From Plantago ovata (lineage: Eukaryota; Streptophyta; Magnoliopsida; Lamiales; Plantaginaceae), in the NCBI GenBank assembly GCA_028274465.1, contig CM051455.1, positions 47,593,351-47,657,350 of the forward strand: DNA of 64,000 nt, in the 5' to 3' direction. The notes under the pieces were generated by a model. The model did not search any database. It saw only the letters and a program-made list of their open reading frames with translations, and was not told the DNA's origin. A program made the translations under genes and the position numbers. Below are positions 36,436 to 48,711 of this stretch, in pieces. Numbering within the stretch: position 1 is the stretch's first letter; the number at the start of each line of letters is the position of its first letter.

Positions 36436-37972
36436 TCATTCCTTGTGCAAAACTTGAGGAACTTTGATGTAAGAATCTTCATAGGATGGGATCGAAGCTA
36501 TGATAGCATCCCTGTGAGATCAAAGTTCACAGCATTCTCAATCTAGAAAGATATATGAAAAGAAATTGGCCAATTTTCAAAAACATACCGCGCATACCTG
36601 TTATCAAATATTTCAGGCACGTCACTGCGTAAGTTGTCACCTTCAGTATCTGTACGTCAAGAAAGAAACTTATAGGTTAAGACTAACTGAAATGTACTAG
36701 TAGTAACTAACAATGCCACACCCATAAGAGCCTTGGGGTTTGATCTTTTCAGCATAAAAACATTTGTAATTGGGAAAAAGAAAGAATAAACACAGACAGC
36801 AGGCCTCAAGCTTCAGTTTTAATAAATCTGGAACTCATGTTGAATGCAATGAGAAATGGTCTTTCATTACAAGAAGTATGACCCAAATGCTTGTCATCTT
36901 CTCTAGTAAGATAACATACTACTCGATAACTAACTAAAGATGAGAATTAGAGTCCAATTAAGAACCTGCTCTTATAGCTGGTTCAACGCTCTGAAGGTCA
37001 ACGGCCTGAAGTTGCCCAAACCTGTTGAGGAAATCAAATGTGACCACTTTAGCAAACATAACACATAATTCTACAAGTATTACAGTAAAAGGTCTCCACA
37101 TCATGTATTGCACTATTGCATTAGAAATACAAAAATCAAGATCAAGAAACAGAAAGGGAACTTGCTTATATTCAAGCAAAAAATCCATACAAACAACACA
37201 AGTAGTATCTTCTTCATTCAACTGACTTGGTTCTCAAAATGATGCTTACAACATGTCATACAAAAAGGGGCACTTCTAAACTCCTCGGCAAACAAAACGT
37301 ATTAAAGTTTTGAGGTAGGCTTCATATTGAGAATAAATTGTGTAGGTAATTCTGGTTAGATATGATGTCTCTGTATGTATTAACAACCTCCTGAACAATT
37401 GAATAGAATGCACCATGCATTTGCTTTTCAGAGAAGAAAACATAGTACTAGTATATTATAACCACAACGACTTGTTGATCTAAATGAAAAACAACTAGAT
37501 ACATCATACATAGAAAATTCTTCTGACACATAATGTCCGTGAACTAGTATTGACACTTTATTATATCAGTACCAACACCTATGTAAATGATTGCAAAGGG
37601 AAACAAATGTAATCTTCTCTTCTCAATATGCATATTAATTAATTATCTAGAAAGAATAAAAAGAATGCATACCAGTCCACGACTTGCCGGATTTTAGGAG
37701 CAAATTCCTCAACCTGCAATCGATAAGAATTCACAAACATACATAAGAGGAGGGGATTGAAGAAGAATAAACCGACAGAAATGAAAAAGGTGAGATTAGC
37801 GAAACAGTACTTGTTGAGGGGTGAGTGAAATCCGAGCAGTTTCAGCTAAACGCTCAACATTTGGGGGTTCAAGACACGACTTCACCGCAAAGAATCTATT
37901 ACTCCTCCGTGAGATGACACGCGCCGCCGGTGGCGTTGCTCGGAAAACCAGCTCAAAGGCTTTGCTTCCCAT
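36436..37972 (-). CDS. GATC: Glutamyl-tRNA(Gln) amidotransferase subunit C, organellar
   Basis: Smallest subunit of GatCAB, which converts Glu-tRNA(Gln) to Gln-tRNA(Gln) in chloroplasts and mitochondria. Five exons: 37811-37972, 37673-37713, 36966-37021, 36598-36649 and 36436-36511, 387 bases, 128 aa, in phase throughout. Residues 1-35 are rich in Arg, Ala and Ser, an organelle targeting peptide. The GatC core follows: PNVERLAETARISLTPQQVE, IRQVVDWFGQLQAVD, EPAIRADTEGDNLRSDVPE and a C-terminal SYIKVPQVLHKE. It converges on the F-box gene, stop to stop 565 bases apart. A hAT-like element begins 50 bases upstream of its ATG and may supply or disturb the promoter. Confidence 0.92.
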
Positions 37973-38021
37973 TGTTAATTAATTAATGGTGTGTGTTTGT
38001 GTATTCACAATCTCATCTAGA

Positions 38022-38805
38022 CTATGTTTTAAAAGCCAGATTCGGCCGGTAGGTCCGACCGGATGGACCGGGAAAGCCGGATGCAAACGGCCTAAAGGTA
38101 CCCCTAGAACCGCTATTAAGCCGGTGAGCCGGCTTTCCCGGTTCTGGGGTCAAAAGCGAGAAAGAAAAAGAGAGAGGCCTTTTTTGCAAAAACAAAAAAA
38201 GAAAAAAAAATGAAAAAGAAAGAAAAATCAAAGCAATTAGCAAACCCTTGTTTCTTTGTTTGCCGTCATTCTCATTCCCCTTTCACAATTCACTCTTCTT
38301 CTTCTACATGATTATACATCTACATGGTACAAACTCTTCAGTCTTCATTGATTGATAGATCAATCAAGTTTTCTGCTCCAGCATCATCCAATTCTCAACT
38401 AAAGTTTGCCAGATTTGAAATCGTGAATGGAGAATGGAGATTAATTAAAGTATGAAATAATTTTAATTGAAATTGGATCAAATATTACTTACCGAAGATG
38501 TTGAAAGGCACATGAGAGCTGAGTCGAGAAGTTAGAAAACAGAGTGGAGCTGATAAGATCAATGAAAATGAAAGAGAAGATAGTTTGGCTGCTGAAGCCT
38601 GTATGTTCACTGAAAAGAGAATAAAAAGTAAATGAGAGTTTATTATAATAGTATACTTTATGTATATATATATATATATTAATAATATATTATAATAGTA
38701 TACCGGCTCAACCCGGCTTGCAATCCGGGTGAACAGGTTGATCCCGGTCCATCCTTTTTTGAGGGGTGATCGACTGAACGTCCGGCTCCGGCTTTTAAAA
38801 CATAG
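38022..38805. mobile_element. hAT-like non-autonomous DNA transposon
   Basis: Flanked by an exact 8-bp duplication, CATCTAGA, at 38014-38021 and 38806-38813. Termini are a perfect 16-bp inverted repeat, CTATGTTTTAAAAGCC, with further GGCCGG/CCGGC similarity inward. 784 bp with no transposase. Eight-base target duplications fit the hAT superfamily. It contains a (TA)n run near 38661 and sits directly upstream of GATC. Confidence 0.85.
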
Positions 38806-38873
38806 CATCTAGATTCTCGAGTAGCAACACCTATACATAGAATTTGTCACTTTGAGAGCGCACTAGAAAAACG

Positions 38874-39335
38874 TTAGTTCGAGATCTAGAACTCGGGTAG
38901 TTCGAGCTCTACAACTCGGGTAATATGAGACCGGATTGGAATGGGGTGGTTGTGGCCTGGAACAGATTGGTGATACCTTCTTATGTTTGTGTGCGCAGAG
39001 GCATTTGCAGCAAGAGCTGCTGTCCGTCTGGGGCAGGAACTAAACCTGGAGCATGTGGTTATTCAGGACGACTGCTTACGTTTGGTGCAACAGCTGCAGG
39101 ATCCCCGTTTATCTTGGGCAGCTTGCGGTAACGTAGTACAGGAGGTTAAACAGTTAGCTTCTAGTGTCCAGTCCATCAAGTTTAGATTGTAAAGCGCGAA
39201 TGTAACCAGTTAACGCATAGGTTAGCAAAGGATGTGACTTAGAATTGTTCTGGGACAGTTTTGCCATTTGCTTATGTTGATGTAACCTGATGCTTTTGGT
39301 TTATTAATAATACATCTGATATTTTCTTCTCAAAA
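38874..39335 (+). mobile_element. LINE 3' fragment (RNase H remnant)
   Basis: Plus-strand translation in two frames gives an RNase H-like stretch of plant L1 elements: DWNGVVVAWNRLVIPSYVC, then AEAFAARAAVRLGQELNLEH and VIQDDCLRLVQQLQ, then KRECNQLTHRLAKDVT before a stop. A frameshift lies near 38990. The 3' end, with TTCTTCTCAAAAATTTT, resembles the end of the 58.4-kb LINE. The start carries two 23-base tandem units built on TAGTTCGAG and AACTCGGG. 5'-truncated and dead. Confidence 0.7.
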
Positions 39336-40734
39336 ATTTTAGTACTAATAAAAGGTGTTAATATATGAAGCAGTATTTTTGGCATATGCAGCCTTTTTTT
39401 AGCCAAGCTCAGCAAATATTCAGTTACAGCAGCAGGAAAACGAGTAAACAGAGCAACAAAAAACAACTGTCAAAAGGCAACTGATCAGTAAAGCCCATCG
39501 TGTCGCTAGCAAAATTCTGGTTGAGCATGAGAAATCGCTAGGCGCTCTGCGTGGCATATGCATATATTGAATAATACATTTCCTTAGTTATTTTAATCTC
39601 TCCCACCTAGGTTTAATTTAACAATGTATTCAAAGATGAGGATATGACATTGAGAGATTATTTAGTAATTTTGTGGGTGAAAAATCTTAAAATATTGGAA
39701 ATATTTTGTATAAAAAAAAGTTTTAAAATTTTAGGGGGGCCTAGTACCAGCAGAATCTGATAAAGCTCCAAATCACACAATACACAAACTGATAGCAACA
39801 GAGAGAGAGAGCTAACATTTCTGGCAGTCTTTAGAGTTAAAAACAGCATAAATTAGTTCTTAGACAAATAAGCTAGAGAGAAATGCATCCCCATAAGTCA
39901 CTGCTCATGTCAGCTAACAAAAGATATAAAGGCCTCAGGTTTCTTCTACAAGAACCTAACAGAAGACTTAAGTCATGCATTCTTCATTAGTACTTGAAGA
40001 ACATGCAGTCAGGGCAATCTGCACGGCTAGACAAAACGCATCGATCATTTTTATCTGCACCAGATGTCAAAGATATTGATTAACACAGGCAGCATACATA
40101 ATACGAGGAACATGAAAATCTAGCTACTAGTAGGGAAAAAGAAGAGAACAACCGTGAAGTTTTAAAATTTGTTGGCCAGATGCACAATCTGATTGGATAG
40201 CAAATCTAGGCTCACATGTATATCACATACAACAAGTTCACAATCTTAATCGTCACAGTCACACACAGAAATACATATAATGAAAGAACATGACCTAGTA
40301 ATATGAGTTCACACTTCACAATCTTCAGTTCCTAACAATAATTAACCCACGATTTCACAGTGAATGTTGATATAACCAGGCATGCTACATTCAGTATAAT
40401 ATACTCATGAACATCAAACATGGCTTACAGATGATATAACCTTAACTGATGAGATGCACACCTTACTTTCACCATAACCAAGATTCTGACAACTTCATCT
40501 ATGAACTAGTCTTTTCATAAACATGATTTAAAGATGACAGGAACTGGTGGACACAAAAAAAAACCCGCAATAATAGCATGGGTGAATTGATAATCATATG
40601 AATGAATGAATGGTACATGTTTATTAAGCACAATATTGTTTTAAAAAAAGAAGGCATCCAAGGAAGCTCTCATCAACACAATGAAAGCTAATTTATAAAA
40701 CTGCAGTGACTTGAAAGGGAAGAGAAAGAAACAA

Positions 40735-43418
40735 TTACCACAGTTCTGGTTTGATCCACACTGGCTGAAAATAGTACATCTTGCGGGAGAATTCCCCTAC
40801 AGCAGCCAGAGGCCACACAGTATGGTCATCAAAACTATAGACACCAATATCATAGGATTTAGGAAAGTCATGCAAAGTTACTTCAGTTAACTGATAATGT
40901 TCATCAGTGAAATAGACGCAGTTTGTAGGGCACTCTGGGTTATCCGACCCACAAATGGCGAAAGTTTGACTGTTTCCAACAAACACAGACCAGTCACCCA
41001 AACTCTTCACCTCCTCCCACTTCTTAGCATGTGTATCCAGCCTGTAAACTGTAAAACTCAACGTTCTATGATGGATTGAGTCGGGGTACTTCTTCATGTG
41101 TCTAGCTATAACAAAAATTCGACCACCAATCTCTACAATATAAGTCGCACATTTTTCTTCGCGCTTATGGGCCTCCACCAGTGGTGTCACAGATATTGTC
41201 TTCAAGTACTTTCCACTTGAATCGCAAATCACAACATCTCCAGAACATAGAAGGACGTAAAACTTTCCGTTAAAGTACATGGCATCATGCACACGAGCAG
41301 TTTCATATTGCAGTGAAACCCATCTTTTATCTCCTGGCTTTATGAAATGCAAATGTCCAAATTCAAAAGCAGCAAGAACCATGCAATCACTGGAAAGTGG
41401 ATCAGAAGATAGAATAACCCTGTATAGATATGAATCACGGAAAGGATGAGGTAAGACATACCAACCATCGAAATCTGGACATTTCTGTATCGGTGGGAGC
41501 AGAATCCGAGTACAAGACAAAGGATTAATCAAATGAATTTGGTGGTAAAGATCCACAGTGACCAACCAACTATGAGATGAACCCCAGCAACGTGCACCAC
41601 GTATCTCTGGGAGGTAAATCTCATAGACTCTCTCATTGAAAGGACTATAAAATCTACGCACATCACGTTCTTGTGCCTCTGGTAGCAATACCCATGGGAG
41701 CAGTGAGCATGGATTCTTTTGGTTCTCAAGGAAAGATAAACGCCATGGTTTGCAAACCATCCCAAAATTAACATAGTCTTCAGCAAAGTGAAATCTCCTT
41801 GCCATAAGCATTAGAATATCAATGGGAAGTTTAGACCAAGCTGCCTGGGAATCACATAAAAACAATTGCATGTGTAAAGATGTATCACAGTAGAGTAAGT
41901 TCTATAAGAAATAAATTACTAATCCATATAGTAAATAAGTCTACCAATTTTGTGAATTTATTGCGCATATGTATATGCATATTGACAAGCTATTCAATTT
42001 CATGATGGGGATAACTTATTTAAGAGATGAGTAACAATAATTCTCAGGTAGGACAAGAGACATAATAACTACAGTCTATGACTAACATGCATACAAATGC
42101 ATAGTTCAAACAAAAAAGTTAAAAATCAGATCTGCTTCCATGTAAAACTGATCCTGGAATCTTCTAATTTTGAAATGTTGTAAGATAATGTTACTATTGA
42201 GCTGTCTGAACCTAGAAGATATGCTTGATGATGCTTTTTTTCTTTCCTTTACAAACATGTTAGATTAAAAAGCTTGGATCAATGGTTACAGCAAACAAAT
42301 AGATATCAAACCTCAGATGTTGGCTCAACCTCGGATCCTTCAGCTGCACCCTTTGACTGTTTCAGTTCACACTCATCAATTACTTGGGCTAACTCTTTCA
42401 GAGCCTCATTGTCCGGGGACACCTGGAGGCCTTTATGACAATGAAGTTTGGCTTGATCCAACAGGCCAAATTCCAAGGATGCTTTGACAACCCTGTAATA
42501 AGCCTGTATAAAACATAGCGATCACGCAGCAGTTAGTAACTGAATATAATAAATGCATTACAACCAACACTATAAAAAAGTATATAAGCACATGGTAACC
42601 TTAACATTTGTGGAACAGAGTTGAAGCGCCATTTTAGCATCCCAATAAGCTCTTCTGTAGTTCCTCAAGTAAAGATGGACTTGGGACCTGTTGGAATAGA
42701 AAACAGAAGTTGTCTCGGGGTCATCCTTGGAGTCGTGAAGAATAGCCAGGGAATACAAACCCAGAGCGTCGGGGTAGTACTTGCTCCCCTTTTGCACACA
42801 GTCATTTCCTCGTTCCTGTAATGTAACATGGCATTCATTACATAAACAAAGCCTAAATAAACCATAACCATTAAGCTACAGCAGAAACATAAAGACAGCC
42901 ATTAAGCTACAGCAGAAACATAAAGACAACCATTAAGCTACAGCATAAACATAAATACAACCATTAAGCTACAGCATAGACATAAAGACAACCATTAAGC
43001 TACTGCAGAAACATAAAGACAACCTAGATAAACCATAACCATTAAGATCAGAAACATCAACTTCTTTTACATGGAATGAAAAGTAGTACTATAACTTAAC
43101 CTTGTCAATGAAGAAAGATAAAAACAAACAGACCTTAAACCAGTCAAGAATCTCATTTTCCAACAATAACTACTAGCTAGTCTACTATTACTACCGATTA
43201 GCCAACAAAACACAGCATCACAGTTCACAGCGAGTAGATAAAACTGGAGATGATTTCAAGTCCTAGAAACAGGGTAATGGCTATAACAATAAATTTAAAA
43301 AAAAAAAAAAATTAGTAAAGAGACAACATACTGTAATAAACAACTCCTAAAATGTAGGGAGATGATAAAAAATGTTGGTAGAATAATAGTATAATACCTT
43401 GAACCTGAAAGCAGCCAT
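40735..43418 (-). CDS. TPR-F-box-DUF295 protein, copy 1
   Basis: Four exons: 43398-43418, 42600-42815, 42312-42503 and 40735-41844; 1,539 bases, 512 aa. Residues 1-110 form three TPR-like repeats close to the TTC4 type (ERGNDCVQKGSKYYPDAL, SVFYSNRSQVHLYLRNYRRA, AYYRVVKASLEFGLLDQAKL). A Lys/Ser/Glu-rich linker follows. Residues 144-190 are an F-box (AAWSKLPIDILMLMARRFHF, then FGMVCKPWRLSFL). The C-terminal 300 residues are a DUF295 (KIB-type) domain: GSSHSWLVTVDLYHQIHLIN, CTRILLPPIQKCPDF, GDVVICDSSGKYLK, ending WIKPELW. The TPRs keep Lys, Asn, Asn and Lys/Arg at positions typical of Hsp70/Hsp90-tail clamps (inference). It would be an SCF adaptor that may bind chaperones. Tandem partner is at 45132. 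Confidence 0.85.
42868..43022. repeat. 31-bp minisatellite, five copies, in intron 1 of copy 1
   Basis: Units start exactly at 42868, 42899, 42930, 42961 and 42992, each CCATTAAGCTACAGCA-like followed by RAAACATAAAGACAA. Copy 2 of the gene has only one degenerate unit at the matching intron position, so the expansion came after the gene duplication. Confidence 0.9.
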
Positions 43419-43741
43419 TACTTGGAAAGTGTGGAAGAAGAACCCTAGTAGTCAGTAAGCTCACTCACTAGTCGCTTTTAAATTGAACTTGCTGCTGTTG
43501 GCTTTAAGGAAACCTATTTTCTTTGGAGGATTGTGATCCGTTCATCTGTTCTTCTCATCCAATGGTTAGGAGTGATCTTAACCCCCCTTAATCAACTCAA
43601 GTCTCAAGAGTCAAGACAGCCTCCTACAAATCTCCGGTTGGGCTTCAAGAATAGGCCCATTTATTTCTCATTGCAAACAAGGCCCAATAACAATACAAGC
43701 CTGTTCAATTGAGTCCAGTAAGTAGCTCCTTCTTCTTCTAC

Positions 43742-43785
43742 ATCCCACATCGCTAATTTACAGAAAAACATAGCACTACATATAT
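43742..43785 (+). promoter_or_regulatory. U6 promoter: upstream sequence element and TATA box
   Basis: ATCCCACATCG at 43742-43752 matches the plant upstream sequence element of snRNA genes. TATAT at 43781-43785 follows after about 28 bases and lies 27 bases before the first U6 base. This short spacing is what directs plant U6 genes to RNA polymerase III. Confidence 0.9.
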
Positions 43786-43807
43786 GGCAGAGTTGCAAGA
43801 ATAGTTC

Positions 43808-43827
43808 GTCCCTTCGGGGACATCCGA

Positions 43828-43859
<32 letters not shown>

Positions 43860-43909
43860 GGCCCCTGCGCAAGGATGACACGCACAAATCGAGAAATGGT
43901 CCAAATTTT
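43808..43909 (+). ncRNA. U6: U6 spliceosomal snRNA
   Basis: The RNA begins GTCCCTTCGGGGACATCC, contains the invariant ACAGAGA box and AGCAUGG segment that pair with the 5' splice site and U4/U2, and ends GGTCCAAATTTT before a T9-10 run that terminates polymerase III. About 102 nt, the usual plant length, with no change I can see from the conserved sequence. Complete promoter and terminator make it a likely active gene. It lies between the two TPR-F-box copies on the opposite strand. Confidence 0.96.
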
Positions 43910-45131
43910 TTTTTTCAATTTTTCCCCAATTCTCTTCCCCCTGAACCCTAGTTATGGAGTTTGTTTATGCTAAATATTCGATAAATTATCTGAGAAAAAA
44001 AAACAGAGACTTCGAATTAATGGCATTGTTCCAATCCATCCCTAAGAAACATAACATCATCTACTCTCTCTGAGTTCCCTGACAAGAATGGAATGATATT
44101 TCTGCAGCTGTGGAATTTTATAAATTGCAGTTATGTGAGACGAGAATTATAGGAAGCTTGGTTAAGAAGAGTTCACGCCAGGAGGAAAACATGGAAAAGC
44201 CTTTAAAGTTTTCTGGATGGGGATGGTAAGGAAGGGATTTAATCCAAATAAACACATTTTGTAAAATCATGAGTAGCCTAAGATTTACTCATTTCTCTCG
44301 AACGTGCTATACGTAGAAAACCGGCCGATCTTAATCGAGCCGACTGAAGATCAACTCAAAATTTTCACTTCTGTATGGAGCTAGCAGAATCTAATAAACC
44401 CCATCCCCTTGCACGTTAAAATACATAATCTAAGAAACACATACAGACATACTGATAGCAACATGGTTTACATGTCTGGCATTCTTGACTCTTGAGAGTT
44501 AGAAACATCATAAATTAGTTCTTAGATAAATAAGCTATGGAGAAAGTTATCCCCATACTTCAGTGACAAAAGATATAAAGGCCTCAGGTTTCTTTTACAA
44601 GAACCTAACAGAACTACGTCATGCATTCTTTCTTCATTAGTACTTGAAAAACATGCAGTCAGGGCAATCTGCACGGCTAAACAAAATGCCATCGATCATT
44701 TTTATCTGCACATGATGTCAAAAATGTTGATTAACACAAGCATCATACATAATACAAGGTGCATGAAAATCTACTAGGGAAAAAGAAGATAACAAAATTG
44801 TGAAACTTTGATGCGCAATCTGTTTGGATAGCAAATCTAGGCTCACATGTAAAAAGTTCAATCTTAATCGTCACAGTCACAGACAGATATATAATGTTTT
44901 TGACAACTTCAACTATGAACTAGTTTTCATAAACTTGATTCAAAGATGACAGGAACTGGTGGACACAAAAAAAACGCTATGGCTAGCATATATTAATCTT
45001 TTTTATTATGTTTTTGTCCATCCCTAAGAAACATGTAAATATAGGCGAATAGATAATCATAAGCATAGTACATATTTAAAAAAGCTAATTCACAAAACTG
45101 CAGTGACTTGAAAGGGGTGGGAAAGAAGTAA

Positions 45132-47640
45132 TTACCACAGGACTGGCTTGATCCAAACTGGCAGAAAATAGTACATCATGCGCGAGAATTCCATTTCAAC
45201 CAGAGGCCGCACAGAATGGTTGTCAAAACAATAGACACCAATATCATATGATTTAGGAATTGGAAAGTCTCCACCAAAATATTTTCCAGATAACTGATAA
45301 TGTTCATCAGTGAAATAGACGCAGTTTGTAGTGCATTCTGGGTTATCAGACCCACAGATGGCAAAAGAATGATTGTTTCCAACAAAAACGGACCAGTCAC
45401 CCAAACTCTTCACCTCCTCCCACTTCTCAGCATGTGTATCCAGCCTGTGAACTGTAAAACTCAATGTTCTTTGATTGATTGAGTCAGGGTACAGCATGTA
45501 TCGAGCTATCACAAATATTTGACCACCAATCGCTAAAATATAAGCTGGGCAATTTTCCCTGCGCTTATGGGCCTCAACCAGTATCGGCACAGATATTGTC
45601 TTCAAGTACTTTCCATTTGAATCACAAATCACAACATCTCCACAACTGAGAAGGACGTAAAACTTTCGGCCAAAGTACATTGCATCTTCTACAGGCCTAG
45701 CCTCATATTGTAGTGAAACCCATCCTTCATCTCCTGGCTTTGTGAAATTCAAATGTCCAAATATAAAAGCAGCAAGTACCATGCAATCACCAGATAGTGG
45801 ATCAGAAGATAGAATAACCCTGTATACATAATCATCGCGAAAAGCCACCGGAATGATAAAGTTATTCCCAAAATCTGGACATTTATGTATCGGTGGGAGC
45901 AGAATCCGAGTACCTGAAAGAGGATCAATCAAATGCATTTGGCGCTCAAGATCCAGAGAAACCAACCAACTATGAGCTGAACCCCAGCAACGTGCATTAC
46001 GTATCTCTGGGAGGTAAATCTCATAGACTCTCTCATTGAAAGGACTATAAAATCTACGCACATCACTTTCTTGTGCCTCTGGTAGCAATACCCATGGGAG
46101 CAGTGAGCATGGATTCTTTTGGTTCTCAAGGATAGATACACGCCATGGTTTGCAAACCATGCCAAAATTAACATAGTCTTCAGCAAAGTGAAATCTCCTT
46201 GCAATAAATATTAGAATATCAATGGGAAGTTTAGACCAAGCTGCCTGGGAATCACATAAAAACAATTGCACGTGTAAAGATACAGTAACATATTACTTAA
46301 TAGTTAACAAGCCTACCAATTTATGAATTTGTTGCGCATAAAAATGTGCATATTGACAAGCTTTTCAATTCATTACAAGGATAACTTCTTTAAGAGATAG
46401 AGTAACTATAAATTCTCCGGTAAGACGACACATAATAACTACACTCTACGACAAACATCCATATAATAAATGCGTAGTCCAAACAAAAAACAAGATATGC
46501 TTCCATGTAAAACCGATTTTGAAAATCTTCGAATTTAGAAATGTCGTAAGACAATGTTATGTCTGAATCTAAGTATCAATCTAGTTAATCTAGAAGATAT
46601 GCTCGATGCTGCTTTTTTTTCCCCTCTCCTTATGGACATGTCAGATTAAAAAAGCTTTGGATCCACGGTTATAGCAAAAAAAGAAAAATAGACATCAAAC
46701 CTCAGATGTTGGCTCAGCATCGGACCCTTCAGCTGCACCCGTTCCCTGTTTCAGTTGACACTCATCAATTTCTTGGGCCAACTCTTTCAGGGCCTCATTG
46801 TCCGGGGACACCTGGAGGCCTTTATAACAATGAAATTTGGCTTGATCCAACAGGCCAAGGGCCAGTGCTGCTTTAACAACCCGGTAATAAACCTATATAA
46901 AACATATACAGTGATGATCACACAGCTGTTAGTAACTGAATAGAGAAATGCAGTAGAAACCAACACTGAAAAAGTATATAAACCCGAGGTAACCTTTATG
47001 TTTGTGGAACAGAGTTGAAGCGCCGTTGTAGCATCCCAATAAGCTCTTCTGTAGTTCCTCAAGTGAAGATGGACTTGAGACCTGTTGGAATAGAAAACTG
47101 AACTTGTCTCGGAGTGAAGAATAGCCAGAGAATACAAACCCAGAGCATCAGGGTAGTACTTACTCCCCATTCGCACACACTCATTTCCTCGTTCCTGTAG
47201 TGTAACATGGCATTCATTACATAAACACAGCCTAAATAAACCCATAACCATAAAGCTATAGCACAAACAGTACACTCTTTTTACATGGAAATAAAAGTAG
47301 TATAACTTAACCTTTTGTCACTGAAGCAAGACAAATAGACAGACTTTAAACCAGTTAAGAATCTCACTTTCCAATTCCAACAATAACTAGTAATACCACT
47401 ACTAAACACGGCATCACAGTTCACACCTACATAAAACCGGAGATGATTTCAAGTTCCAGAAACAGAGTACTGAGTACATTTTGTTACATTAACAAACAAG
47501 CAAGTAAGCAAACAACTTGGACACTTGCAGATTAAAAAAAAAATTAGAAAAAGGACAAGATAGAAATACTTTTAAAAGTAGGAAGACGAATAGTTTATCA
47601 TTAAAAAATGCTAAAATACCTTGAACTTGATGGCAGCCAT
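45132..47640 (-). CDS. TPR-F-box-DUF295 protein, copy 2
   Basis: Four exons: 47620-47640, 46994-47194, 46701-46892 and 45132-46244; 1,527 bases, 508 aa, in phase. Same layout as copy 1: start MAAIKFKERGNECVRMG, three TPR-like repeats (SVFYSNRSQVHLHLRNYRRA, VYYRVVKAALALGLLDQAKF), linker, F-box (AAWSKLPIDILIFIARRFHF), and DUF295 domain ending WIKPVLW. Exon 2 is five codons shorter than in copy 1 because the DSKDDPE segment is missing between helices of the first repeats. Divergence is spread over the DUF295 part, where substrate contacts are expected. Both copies are open, so both are probably expressed. Confidence 0.85.
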
Positions 47641-47835
47641 TACTTGGAAAGTTAGGAAGAACCCTAGTCACTCAGGAGTCAGCTCACTATAGTGAATTTT
47701 GAATTGGAGTTGATGCTGGCTTTATGGAAACCTCTTGAGAGGATTTGGATCCGTCCGTTGATCTGCTCTTCTCATCCAATGGTTAGGAGGGAGTGAGCTT
47801 AATCAACTCAAAGTCTCGAGATTCACCATTGGAAT

Positions 47836-48465
47836 TCGTATCGTTGGGGGAGAATTATAACTACAGTCTACAGGCTATAGCCGACTAGCCGAGGTTGGTG
47901 CCGGTTGGGTTACAAACTTAAGTTTTCCCATAATTTTAATGTGTAGTATAACAGTTTTTTTATTATTATTATTTTGTAATTTTAGATATGTTAGGTGGGT
48001 GGTTGTCACCGTAATCACGGATTCTAAAAAGTAATAAAATTAGACAGTGTGTTGCAAAAGCGTATCTAAATTGACATAATCACTATGTAGTGTGTAAATT
48101 GGATATGAATCACTGTGGAGTACTAACTAAAATAAATTTTAACCAATTAATAAAAATGACATGAATTTAATAAATTTAAACTTAACTTTTTTAATAATGG
48201 AACCATTACAATTTCATAAGTAGCATTTTACAAGCTAGTAATAAATTATAAATAATCTTGCACTTGGTGAAAATTGAACCTATGACCTCTAGTGTCATGA
48301 CACCTCAATCTAACCAATTGAGCTAGACCACATTGGTAAATTTAAACTTAACTAAATTTATCTAAATTAAACTTAATAAATTTGAATTGAATTTAATACT
48401 AGTAGAACTAAATTTAAAGTGAAATTAATATGGCCATGGTATTGTAAATAATACATACTCTCTAC
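47836..48465. other. Intergenic DNA, no protein gene seen
   Basis: A/T-rich sequence with repeated AATTTAAACTTAACT-like blocks (48170-48380) around a tRNA-like remnant. No supported frame. Confidence 0.5.
48266..48333 (-). pseudogene. tRNA-derived sequence (SINE or tRNA relic)
   Basis: On the minus strand, TGGTCTAGCTCAATTGG matches a polymerase III A box (TAGCTCAATTGG) and GGTTCAATTTT matches the B box at normal spacing. The middle, GGTGTCATGACACT, resembles an anticodon arm with CAT in the loop. The D stem and acceptor do not pair properly, so it is not a working tRNA. Confidence 0.5.
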
Positions 48466-48467
48466 GT

Positions 48468-48711
48468 CCCAAAACAGTTGCACCATTTAGCCATTTTTTT
48501 ACGTCCAGTTAGATTTGCACCATTTCATTTATTTTTCATATTTGAACATGTTTATAATAATTTTATATTCCATCAACACATTTTTGTGCCCACAAGATCT
48601 CCATAAAGTAAAAACAACACACACTATCAATATAACTCAATATTTAACTCTTCTCCTTATTTTTCTGTGCCAAGAGTCAAAATGGTGCAATTGTTTTGGG
48701 ATGGAAGGAGT
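48468..48711. mobile_element. Stowaway-type MITE, same family as 22702-22929
   Basis: Begins CTCTCTACGTCCCAAAACAG and ends TTTTGGGATGGAAGGAG with TA flanks. GTTGCACCATTT appears inverted near the other end as AAATGGTGCAAT, and the inner ATATAACTCAATATTTAACT is shared, inverted, with the 22.7-kb element. Confidence 0.85.

Larger units (their letters stand above)
39745..47835. repeat. Tandem segmental duplication carrying the TPR-F-box genes
   Basis: 39745-43590 and 44385-47835 are similar throughout, including 3' flanks, introns, exons and the 5' flank CTTCTCATCCAATGGTTAGG. Stop codons are 4,397 bases apart. A U6 snRNA gene lies in the spacer and is present once. Confidence 0.85.

Noticed and set aside
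42868..43022. CRISPR-like regular repeat array
   Set aside because: Units are contiguous without unique spacers, in a plant intron; it is a minisatellite.
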